From Reticulitermes lucifugus (lineage: Eukaryota > Arthropoda > Insecta > Blattodea > Rhinotermitidae): a stretch of 35,325 nucleotides of DNA. Of the stretch, positions 21,181 to 30,934 are shown one piece after another. The position numbers and the translations under genes are program-made. Positions within the stretch are counted from its first letter, which is position 1. Each line of letters begins with the position of its first letter. The stretch lies in assembly GCA_026260175.1 (NCBI GenBank), contig JAKCWW010004859.1, positions 3,766 through 39,090 of the forward strand. The letters run 5' to 3'. Under the pieces are notes generated by a model. That model saw only the letters and a program-made list of their open reading frames with translations, had not been told where the DNA came from and made no database searches.

Positions 21181-22039
21181 GATAAGAGAGCTCTTGGTGT
21201 TTTTGTCATATCAGACTAACTTGATTCTAACAATTGGCCATAGATGACTCAGCATGTGTTGTCACTTGAGCCAACTCTCTCACAGGACAGTCTGTCAACA
21301 TTTCCCATTTTTTTTCTCAGTTCTGGGGTCCAGTTTCCAGCTTCAGAGGAGAGACAGCTTGTGGCAGTGCACCCAGATTGCTACTAATGACAAGGGCTGC
21401 ACATATGATGCAGGGTATTTGTTGAAAGTTTTATGGTTGTTCAGGTATTCAACAGTTTCCTACTTTTCTGAAACCAAAGGTTCAGTACCATATTACAGGG
21501 ACCTACTAGTGGGCTCGATTCTGATCCAATTGAATCCACATATGTATGTGATGATGCTTTTTTTGTAAAATGTTCTATGTACTTAAGCACTGTGCCAAGT
21601 AGGCATGTAGTGATGTCGACGTGAAGCTCCTTGCAGTCTAGACCTGAGGACTGGATAGACACAAGTGTTTCACTACATGCTGTGGCTATGTTATCTTTGC
21701 AAGGGAAACCTCGGTACATAATCTGTAGGTGTGATAGGTCCCAGATCCAGTTTTGCTATGATGGCCTGGCAACTGAGAGATGTCCAGTCTGAGGCCCTTT
21801 GTTTTTCTGGTTGAGTCATCCTGACTGATGAGCACTGTTTCTTGTAATTAAAATCTGTGTTGTTTGAAGGTGAGCTGTACATGGAAGGCAGAAATGATGC
21901 TGATATGAGTCATTCACTTTATTTACTGAACACAAAGAATATACAAAAGGTGTTAAAATGAATTTATATATGAAGCATAAACTTTTTATTATTCTTATTA
22001 TTCAGTAACCAACAAATGCACAAACATAACTACTTTATA

Positions 22040-22103
22040 GTTTTTATTAATATGAATATTAATATAATAATAATATAATAAAATTTTAATATTAATATTA
22101 ATA
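22040..22103. repeat. AT-rich (ATT/TAA)n tract
   Basis: A stretch of taatat and aataat units almost free of G and C, 140 bp upstream of the FN3K start. Confidence 0.75.
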
Positions 22104-22247
22104 AACTTGTTCCACTTGTATTACTTCCGCATTCTGGGACCAGGGAACAGGACGCCTTGTATTGTGAATGGTTATGACCTCCCTGTGAGGTATGCACTCA
22201 GCCACACATGTGGCAATAGCAATAATGTCTTTTTTCCAGGAGCCAGG

Positions 22248-22388
22248 ATGGACGAACTTCTGAAGGAAGTGTTGGGGACAGTCACATTGAAGAAAACAGG
22301 GAAAGGAGGTGGTGGCTGTATAAATGAAGGTGAAGCGTATCTCATTGACACAGGGACTGTCTTTGTGAAGTACAACAAGAAGCCACAG
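22248..22388 (+). CDS. FN3KRP: FN3K coding exon 1 (P-loop)
   Basis: The exon itself probably starts at 22240 after tttttccag; the start ATG is 22248-22250. It encodes 47 residues with the glycine-rich loop, Cys24 and the ATP-binding Lys41. The donor is cag|gtaagt, phase 0. Confidence 0.94.
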
Positions 22389-25300
22389 GTAAGTCAATAC
22401 TCCTGATATATTTTGTTTTATTCTAAACAGAGAGAACAAAGTTATGGATGGTGAGTGTTTTGGTATTACGTTGATGAAGACATTACCACAGGCCACTAAT
22501 TTCTCACTTAATCCTGAATGTTATTGAAGCATTTTAAGTAATTCAGTATGCCTTAAGCATGTATCTTCATACTACAGGGTTATGAGGGTCTTTGTGGTAT
22601 AAGACTGGATTCCACAGCCTGATAATGTGGTACTTCAGAACAAGGCAGAGGAAAATATTTAACCTCGAAAGGGGAATGAAGAAAGTTACACAATGTGTTG
22701 CCACTAAATTTGTATTTATTGCCTAGGTTTATTGGGGTGATAAAGTCTAGGATGTTGCGGTGGATACAACATGAAAACACCTGTCATATGCAATCACAGG
22801 TGAGAGGGTAATGTTAAAATGAAGATTGGGGGCATGGAATGTGAACTGGATTGAACTGTCTGATGATAGGGCCTGATGGAGGGAGTTACCGTTGGAGGGG
22901 TGATGAAATACCGTTCACCAGTGACAAGCAGCTAGTCTGCCAGTGAGGCATGTATGAAATAAGTCAGTCAAGTCATTTACTTGTTTAACATTCAAGACTG
23001 ATGTTTGTTCTAGGCACGGGAGATGTTTGATGGTGAAAGTGACTCTTTGAAAGCGATTGCTGCAACACACACAGTTCATGTTCCAAAGCCACTTCATGTA
23101 CTGGACAATCCTGAGGGGGGAGCTGTTCTGGTGTTGGAGTACCTAGACATGAAAGGTCTAACTCGCTACTCTCGTCAGCTTGGAGAGGAACTTGCTAGAA
23201 TGCACCTGCACAATGAAGCACTGGGAAAGAAACAGAAAGAACAGGAGAGCTATGTGGGGGGACAGGGAACTGAAAACAAGGATGAAGATGAAAACAAGCC
23301 TGTGTACATGAGTCAGTTTGGGTTTCACACTACAACATGCTGTGGCTACCTGCCGCAGGACAACACATTTTGTGATGACTGGCCAGTAAGCATTTTTCTT
23401 CTTATACCTGGAAGCTGTAAAGTAATATGTGGGTAATTAAATTTATTGATTCTGGGTGCATTGGGGTGTGGGGTGTAGCCTGCTTGCTTCTGTTCAGCCT
23501 TCTGGTACATACTTGGTTTCAGTCTTGGTCAGGAAGGTGGTTGTTGTCATCAAGATTTACAAGTTTCTCTGCAGTCCTTCCAAGTAAATTATGGATTGCA
23601 CCTTAAATAGGCCACAACCAGGTACTGCTAAATATTCACCAGGTTACCATTCATAATGATTCTGTTCTTTCTCATTTTCTGCTGTACAGTCCTTGCAATG
23701 GATATGGTATCTTTAAGTAAATAAGTAGCAAAAGAACAAGGATGATGAATATACTGTGTATTGCAGTGTGGTGGTTAACACCCCTATATTATCTTAGGAG
23801 ATACCAGAAAACTTACAGTACTCAGTCATATTTAAGTGATAAGGGCAGTCAGGCATGTTTAAAATACAATAATAACTGAAAAAAAAGTGTGTTGGGTTAG
23901 TAAATCATCAGGATCCAAGAAGGAATTATGAAAGAGACCATAGGGTGGCGTGTGAATATAATGGCGACTTGTCGTATGCTGGGCACTAGGCTAGTAATAT
24001 GTAATTACAAATGTGTGTCTGTCTTACCATTACTATGAAGCCTATTTATATATGAAAGTAAATCAAAAAGTAAAGGCAGTTTGTGAATTAAGTGATTATC
24101 AAAAGCGATAGCAGGTGACCGATTGTAGCCAAATGTAACTGGTTTCTGACAGGTTTGAACATACATTGCACAGCACTCCATTGTCAGTCTCGCTGAAGGG
24201 GAGACTGTGTAAATGTGGACACTTTCTGATTGCACCATCCTTGACAACATGCTATGATAAGATTTCTTTGGGCAGAAGGGGTCAAACCTGCCAATATTCA
24301 CCGAAGAATGTTAGCACTATATGGTAGTGTTAACTGTATGAGTCAGTGAAAAGTTTACAAATGGGTAGAAATCTTTAAATCGGGAAGAACAAGTGTGTCT
24401 TTGAAACCTCAAGTTTGAGGTTCTGCCACATCCACCTTACACTCCCCAACTCATGCCATGTGACTTTCAAGCCTTCAGTCCACTTACAGAGGCATTACGT
24501 ATTTGCCGGTTTGGCAGTGATTAAGAAATGAAAGAAGTGGTGCATACGTCGATTAGGTAACAACCTGAAAACCTTCTTCTCCAATGGAACCAGGAAGCTT
24601 GTGGACTGTTACAAAAAGGTTGTGGAACTGCAGGGAGACTATGTTGAAAAATAATATGGCTGTTATGTACATTGCACTTTCTTTGTGGTTAGTAAAAGGA
24701 TATTGCCTTTACTCTTTGATTTACCTACCAGTCTGGGGCCTTCCAATTGCTGCTGTTCACATATTCTTGCACAGTATTTGAATTTGAATGTGATATGAAA
24801 GGCTCGAGTATTCCAAATCTTCTATATTATGTATTTAAATAGCAGGACAGGCATATCCCGCAGAACATCTCCTCAGTTAATGTTTTCCTGGTAGAACGCT
24901 TCTTGGTTTTTTAATATCCAAACTTTATAGAACGTACATATCTGTCAATACGTTTCTTAGCCAATGTTTGTATAAGAAAAATTTATGTTAATGTTCCAAG
25001 AACTCAATACTGTACATGTTACTGCGTACAAAGCAACTGTTTGTTAACAGCGATATTAAATGTTTGGTGATCTGGAAGCAATGTTTTAAGCATTTTACAT
25101 CCTAACGTGATAGTTTGTTACTTATATATAGGCATTTTACTGTGTTTTGGTTATGTTTTAGGAAATTGGTTGGGCCTTTTGGGTTGATGTTGTAATGCAT
25201 TATAATTTTTCCCATTTAAAATTATGGGATATAATCTCCTGGTTAGCATTTTTACTCAGAACATCTGATTGTCAGGAACGGATTATTGACGTTAAGCAGG

Positions 25301-28300
25301 AGATGCCTGTATATATGTAAGTGCAGGTGAGCCGTGTTCTGAACTACCAAAACTGATGTTGTACACCAAGAACTGGCCTGTTAGAAATCAAATGCTTCTG
25401 TTCCCCATGTCAGCTTGCTGTTGTGTTTCAGTTTTGTAATGAATTCTTTTCTTGTATATGCAGACTTTCTATGCAAGACAAAGGCTTGAACACCAATTGA
25501 AGTTGATAGAGAAAGATGTAAGTATTGATGTTTCTTGTTAACCTTTGCACTACCAAGTAATTTCTTGCAGCCATACCCCTGTACCAACTTATTTTTTAAA
25601 ATTTCCTGGAGCATTGAAACGAAGCAAACAAATGAATAATTTCCTTACATGTTGAAATAAAGACACTGGATTAATGATGCCCACTGACTTCTGCAATATA
25701 TTATGAAGATGGTTTGGGAGTTCTTGTGGGCATCATTTTTAGGCACATTTTGATTCCTATGGAGTGCCTGTTAAAACTTGTATCCATTTCTACACAGATA
25801 TCCATTAGGGAACCACTGAACAAATTTTCATTTAATTTGTGTTAGTGAATTTTACAAGAAACTGTCACATCATTTTAATTTTAACTTAGTTGGACAGGAT
25901 ATGAGGGATTTTTTTTTCCCCCCAGTATGGTGACAAAGAAGTAAGAGAACTCTGGTCCAGGCTTCAGCATAAAGTGCCGAACTTCTTTAAGGAACTGACC
26001 ATAGAACCATCGCTGTTACATGGGGACCTGTGGGGAGGTAATGTGGCAGAATCAACAACTGGGCCAGGTAAGATTGTTTCATAATCAAAGTGTTGAGGGA
26101 TTCATAATGTGTTCTTGTAATTGGTCTGGTTGTTACAAGACAAAAACATTCATCTTTTTAGAGGTCTTCCCAGGCACCTTCTTCTTTGTTGAAATTTTAC
26201 AATTATTTCTGGAAACCGGTCTTGAGAAATGTGCTAGCCACAATCCATGGGACAAACCATGTGGCAATATGTTTTTAGTCTTGGGCCAAATATTGTAAGG
26301 CTTCAACAAGTAGATCATTTTGGAATATCGAGTTACTGAAGTGAAACTCAAAGCTGTGAAATACTATAATCTCTGTATTCCATGAACCTAATGAAACAGA
26401 AGGTGAGGTGATCTCTGAACCCAAATGCTGTGGAGTATGCTTGCACTGCATATAATTAGTGCTCTGTGTTGAGATCTGAAGCTCTTGAGGCAGTGAACAA
26501 TCTTCAGGGATGTGGCACTGTGTAGTTCAGGACGTGCAGCTGAATTCTAATGTGTTGGTGTTGATGCTGTGTATTTAAAAGTGTTACTCTATTACTAGTG
26601 GAAAAGGTCTGTTGAAAGTCAGTGGAAAATTGTATGGTAACATTTACAATGGTCATTCATGTATAACACAACATGTAGTGAAATACAAACCATATCATCT
26701 CTTGTTTTTGTAATCTGCTTACATCTCTGTCAGTCTGTGTTGAAGCATCTGCTCTGGCAGTATAGGTGAGTAATGTATTTCATGTAACATGACTTTAATA
26801 ACTGACATTTTGCAGTTCCAGATGGTGTGTCTACATAATGCTAATATTTCCCAGTTGTGTGGCTCCTTTCTGTGTAATTTTTCCTGGAACTCTTAACATT
26901 CACACTATCATACCATATCACAGTACCTATTGATAACCTGTGCAGTTGACACAAAGTAATGGAGTAACTAACAAAACTTGGCACTAATCTTCCAGTACTC
27001 CCTCACCATGTCTAGCTATCGTAGGTACAGAACAAAACTGAATCAACTGTGTGGAGGTTTAACCGCAGTAGTATATTGAAACAAAATTAATTTGGATCCT
27101 GGAGACTGTAGGCTGGAAGTGGAAACCACCTAACAACTGTAATTGGGACAATTCTTAATGTTTGCTATGGAACATAAGAGACCTCTAAAATGAGGGCAAC
27201 TAGAAGTCACAGCTGAGAAGGTTTGCACTTTAAATTTTGTGGATGTTATGGCCATGTGCCTATCAAGTCCACATAGTACCAGTGTGTCAGGATAATACTC
27301 AAAATTGTAAATGAATAAGTGACATATTTTGACTACTGTGTAAAACCCTTATGGTGTACAAGGCACTATGATATAGACCTCACACCTATTATCCAGTACT
27401 TCTAAAATTATTATTTTGTAGTCATAATCTGTTTTCCTCCCCTACCACTTAGCTGTGGCATCACATTTCCCTACCCTGAGTGTGTTCTGTTGCTGTGATC
27501 AGAGTGAGAGTTGCAAGGGAGTAACTGTTAATGTTGGAAACATGTACTTCATATGTCAAGGTACACAGTGGTTGATGGTGGTTGGAAATTTAGCTTCTGA
27601 AGAAGATTCAAGTCTTCTGGAATGCTACACCATGTCAACTTGTAAATGGTTACCAATGTTTTGAAGGCACTGTGCTCCATTGAGATGCTGGTAATTACCA
27701 GTTGATAAGGCATAGCATTGCGTAAGATTTGAATCTTCATCAACACAACTGTGAGCACCTCAGATCTCACATTCTAAATGTATTATTTTGCCTTTTCTAG
27801 TTGTTTTTGATCCAGCTTCATTTTATGGACATCATGAATTTGAATTGGCCATCGCTGGAATGTTTGGAGGTTTCAATAGTACATTTTACCAGGCATACCA
27901 TAATCTAATTCCAAAGGCTCCAGGGTTTGAAGCCAGGCACAAGCTTTATCAACTTTATCACTATTTAAATCACTGGTTAGTATTTCTGTTTGTTTGGTTC
28001 ACCAATGCTGGCTGAATTCAATGTTCTGCTATGTTTTCTTTCAAGGATATGTAACACATGCAGAATGGATTAACTTTCCATTTGTTACCGCTGTGGGTTC
28101 GTGAAAGTTTATGATTGTAGTGGCCTTGTTCTTCATGCTGATAACTGGTTGCATCACAGATGTTCATAATTTGCAAGCATTTGGTAATTTGTAACTATAA
28201 CATAGTGGCTCAGGGATTTTCTTAAACAGGTATATAATTATTCTGGTTGTTAAGAGCTTCCATTATATAAACCAGAAGTTAATTACTTCCTTCAAAAAAA

Positions 28301-30934
28301 ATCTTGTTAATTGATCTCTTGCATATTAACTTCAGCCCATATTACTTCTTCACAACACTTTTTTTCTGCAACTTTGTAATATTACCTTTGAGTGTGTGCC
28401 TAAGTATGTTGAGTTCCCTTTCATATTCATTGGAAGGAGGTTACAGTAATTCATTGCACAATCAATGTAAGTCAATTCAGGATCCTGTATTTGTCAATCC
28501 CTGGCTGACAATATATGACCTTATATGAATGTGTTACTCCACAAAGGTAGCCATGTCAGTTGTAAATTGTAACAAAAGTGGAGAAGAACGTTTCATTTGT
28601 TGCCTGTCAAAGATATGGTTAGGACAAAATTTCTGACCACACTTATTTCACATCTGACGTGAGTTCTGTTGTCACATGCTGCATGGGTAGTTCATGCTAA
28701 AAATCAATGACCTGTCAAAACAGAGAAATATTAAAATGTGTAGTGAGTGAAAGTTATGTTATTCAGTGATGTGTGAATGCTGTTGAAATCTCATGGACAA
28801 GAAGGAAGCTTAGCACGCATAAAATTGTGGCCAATAGTTTGCCAGACAGCATAATGTGCAAGGGTACTGTTGGCTGACTGACTGACCACCCAGCATTAAG
28901 AGGGTGGAATAGTATGGAGATCAGAAATAATTAATGAAAAATACGGCTTTAAGAAGGGCCTTTCTGAAATATGCTTTTTGTCATTCCTTTATGGAGTATT
29001 TTTAGACATCGCTCCAGCACACTGCTTATTATTTTGCATATGTTGCGGTTTTGCATCAACAACAGTATGGAGGCCAGAAATAGTTAATGAAAATAGGTAA
29101 TTAATTCTTTAGAGCCAGGATTAAGTGCCCATTTAGCTCTGCAAAAGGTCCAGAAATTAAATGGCTGCCCATTACTTTGCATGTTCTTGGCTGATGACTT
29201 CAGTGGACATTTGATTTTCTCAGCATCACACTGCTTGTAGACTGTAGTCAAATTTGGCACTAAGGGGTCAAGACCTTTTTGTAATAAATACATCTTTTAT
29301 CATTCCTTTAAGAGTGTGTTTATTGGTTTGTCCAGCTCAGTACTTATTATTTTGCTGACATTATGGACTATAATTACTGGCTGGAAATTGGGAGTTTTGC
29401 AGTTTTTGAAAACTGTAATGACCACATTGTCACATTCTGTACATTCTGATTTTGACTACTTTATGAGCTTCACTTCGACATTTATGCACAGTCAATTCAT
29501 CAAGTCAGCATGACATATTTGGTGCAGAATGGTACCTAAGTAATTTACTGAGATCCCTTTCTGCAATACATGCATTTCTGGGTATGCTGGATTTACCATA
29601 AGGAATAAGCTGATCAAGTTTCTTTATGTAAAGAATCTGTGTTTACATCCCCAGATTGAGAATCCATGCCTACCTCATGTGCTTAAAAATGTGACTTAAG
29701 TATGTTTCTCCTAATGTCCATGCACTGTCTGATCTGAATAACTCTGGATGTAGTTAATTTGCAGTTCAGGGTCATGCAAGTAACTAAGGCATGTAAACTC
29801 TAAAAATTTGAAATATAAATGTACAGTTTATGACTTGTTTGGATAGTTAGTGCACCTAGAGTGAACTGACTCATGAAGGAAGATCTTGGTAGGGGCATGG
29901 CAAAAAGGAGGATGGAAACAGTTGAAAGAGAGGCCTGTTTGTTTGCCCATTGGACAAAGGAATCAACTTTTTATTTTCTGAGAAGATGAGATGTTGCTTT
30001 TAGCTGTGACTTCAGGTATCTATACTGCCGCGTTTGGGCTAATATAGACCATAACCACTTCTTTCTGCATCCTTCCCAAGTATTCATCATTCATAATTTT
30101 CCTCTGTTTTGATGTTATATAACCTGTGCCATCAATAAATTAATTCAGAATGAGTTAAGTTTTGTATCTTGCTTTTCATTATAATTTTTTTATTTATTAT
30201 CCTGCAGCACATCAGTTTTGTACTCTTTTTTATGTTTTGTATGTTGTGGTAATAGTGAGTAACTGGCAATTATGACTAATTCCAAGCTGGTGATTTTAGG
30301 TAATCACAGGCCATTTTTCATACTTGCATTGTTATGTATTAGTACTACAACTGATACATTATCATTCATTAATATAAAAAAAACATATTTATCATCTCTT
30401 CTGTAAGGCATATCTCCTCATTTCTGTCATCTTTTTGTTTACCTTCAGATTATTTCTGTTTTTATATGTTAACTCTTCATCTGATTACTGCACCTCAGTC
30501 TTGGATCTTTTTCAATTTATTTCTGTATCTGAAGCTGCCCTTGATGTTCTCTTTGTATCCAACTGCATAATGCTGCCTGTCCGCTGCAGTATTTTCTTCA
30601 GTCCTCCCTCAGTCCCATTCTGTATTCTGTGTGTCTCAGAGCCTGCAGTCTATTGAAAATTTTCTTTTTCATTGTCCACACTTATAATTTCAATGGATTT
30701 ATTTGCTGTCATTAAATACATATTGTGATGTTTTCTCTGGAGACAGAAACATGCACTTTGTTTTCAGGCACATTCTACTTTTGTTTCAGTGAAGAACCGC
30801 ACAGTTTTCACTGTCTTCTCTTAAGCTTACTGTCACATTGTAACAGATTGTTCATATCACTTGATTGCAGGAATCACTTTGGAACAGGCTACAGAGGATC
30901 CAGCATCTCAATAATGAGGCACTTGGTCAAATAA
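22248..30934 (+). CDS. FN3KRP: fructosamine/ketosamine-3-kinase (FN3KRP-like), complete, 6 coding exons
   Basis: Family role: a cytosolic kinase that phosphorylates carbon 3 of sugar adducts (ribulosamines, psicosamines, fructosamines) on proteins so that they fall off. Exons: 22248-22388, 23014-23385, 25464-25517, 25926-26067, 27801-27975, 30871-30934; total 948 nt, 315 aa plus TAA (human FN3KRP is 309 aa). All introns are GT-AG and phases close. Seen: Gly-rich loop GKGGGGCIN (18-26) with Cys24; ATP-binding Lys41 in VFVK; MFDGE (51-55); acidic low-complexity linker 119-142; [17 protein letters not shown] (148-164); catalytic HGDLWGGN (221-228); metal-binding FDPASFYGH (239 on); C-terminus [19 protein letters not shown]. 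The start is chosen because MDELL matches the family N-terminus and ATG is followed by G. The frame stays open upstream to 22107, but that part shows no family similarity. Whether the main role is FN3K or FN3KRP cannot be told by eye. Confidence 0.96.
23014..23385 (+). CDS. FN3KRP: FN3K coding exon 2
   Basis: 124 codons, acceptor ttgttctag, donor cca|gtaagc, phase 0 on both sides. It carries the AREMFDGE helix with Glu55, the V-(H)-VPKPL-x-VLD strand, VLVLEYLDM (hinge), a Lys/Glu/Asp-rich linker and the CCGYLPQDN segment. Confidence 0.95.
23450..23645 (+). mobile_element. SINE-like element sharing the family B tail
   Basis: The block 23573-23610 (cagtccttccaagtaaatta then tggattgcacctt) matches 2917-2950 of copy 1. 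The front part has tRNA-like boxes (gtagcctgcttgc, then ttggtttcagtcttggtcagg at the B-box position). It is a related or mosaic SINE within the FN3K intron 23386-25463. Confidence 0.4.
24058..24724 (+). mobile_element. internally deleted mariner transposon
   Basis: The ends are inverted repeats: gtaaatcaaaaagtaaaggc at 24058 against tgcctttactctttgattta then c at 24704-24724. The element is about 667 bp, half the normal size of mariners (about 1.3 kb), and encloses a broken transposase. It sits in the FN3K intron between coding exons 2 and 3. Confidence 0.8.
24257..24654 (+). pseudogene. mariner transposase remnant, deleted and frameshifted
   Basis: The first part (from 24257) reads [20 protein letters not shown] and on through an in-frame stop to [17 protein letters not shown]: the helix-turn-helix DNA-binding part of mariner transposases. 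It then jumps to [20 protein letters not shown], the motif near the last catalytic residue. The whole middle, with the first two catalytic aspartates, is deleted. Further stops and a frameshift near 24590 follow before the end [12 protein letters not shown] and TAA. It is clearly non-functional. Confidence 0.8.
25464..25517 (+). CDS. FN3KRP: FN3K coding exon 3 (18 codons)
   Basis: A 54-nt exon in phase 0, acceptor tatatgcag, donor gat|gtaagt. It encodes [18 protein letters not shown], matching the family FYARQR motif. It is too short to be seen as an open reading frame alone and is supported by homology and phase. Confidence 0.93.
25926..26067 (+). CDS. FN3KRP: FN3K coding exon 4 (HGDLWGGN catalytic loop)
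   Basis: The acceptor is tttccccccccag after a long pyrimidine run and the donor is ccag|gtaaga. It encodes [20 protein letters not shown] and later [13 protein letters not shown]. Asp223 in HGD is the catalytic base position of this kinase fold. Confidence 0.96.
26068..27601. other. FN3K intron, nothing recognised
   Basis: The first part of the intron between coding exons 4 and 5. I see no coding sense or clear repeat before the family T element that begins at 27602. Confidence 0.55.
27602..27738. mobile_element. 137-bp element with inverted ends (family T)
   Basis: It starts gaagattcaagtcttctgga then atgctacac and ends gcatagcattgcgtaagatt then tgaatcttc, which are inverted copies. On the - strand it stays open and reads [11 protein letters not shown] ... 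IPEDLN. I recall this translation from very common insect repeats mis-annotated as proteins. It lies in the FN3K intron before exon 5. Confidence 0.6.
27801..27975 (+). CDS. FN3KRP: FN3K coding exon 5 (FDPASFYGH)
   Basis: The acceptor is ccttttctag and the donor is tg|gttagt. It encodes [20 protein letters not shown] then [14 protein letters not shown] and a helix ending LYHYLNH. FDP replaces the DFG metal site of protein kinases. The final Trp codon is split 2+1 with the last exon. Confidence 0.96.
28912..29365. repeat. diverged direct repeat with an insertion in the second copy
   Basis: tatggagatcagaaataatt at 28912 recurs as tatggaggccagaaatagtt at 29067. The downstream halves also match (gtcattcctttatggagtat ... 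cttattattttgc against tcattcctttaagagtgtgt ... cttattattttgc), but in the second copy about 165 bp of unrelated sequence separates the halves. Confidence 0.55.
30871..30934 (+). CDS. FN3KRP: FN3K terminal coding exon 6
   Basis: The acceptor is ttgattgcag. It encodes [20 protein letters not shown] and TAA (30932-30934), the conserved FN3K C-terminus. An AATAAA hexamer (30930-30935) overlaps the stop codon. The preceding intron is about 2.9 kb. Confidence 0.95.

Noticed and set aside
22107-22247. N-terminal extension of FN3K
   Set aside because: The frame is open and has an ATG, but an acceptor sits at 22239 and the family starts at the later Met.
22098-22496. 132-residue open frame on the - strand
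   Set aside because: It is the shadow of FN3K coding exon 1 on the opposite strand.
29084-29293. 69-residue - strand frame inside the split repeat
   Set aside because: Not recognised, short, and better treated as part of a repeat insertion.
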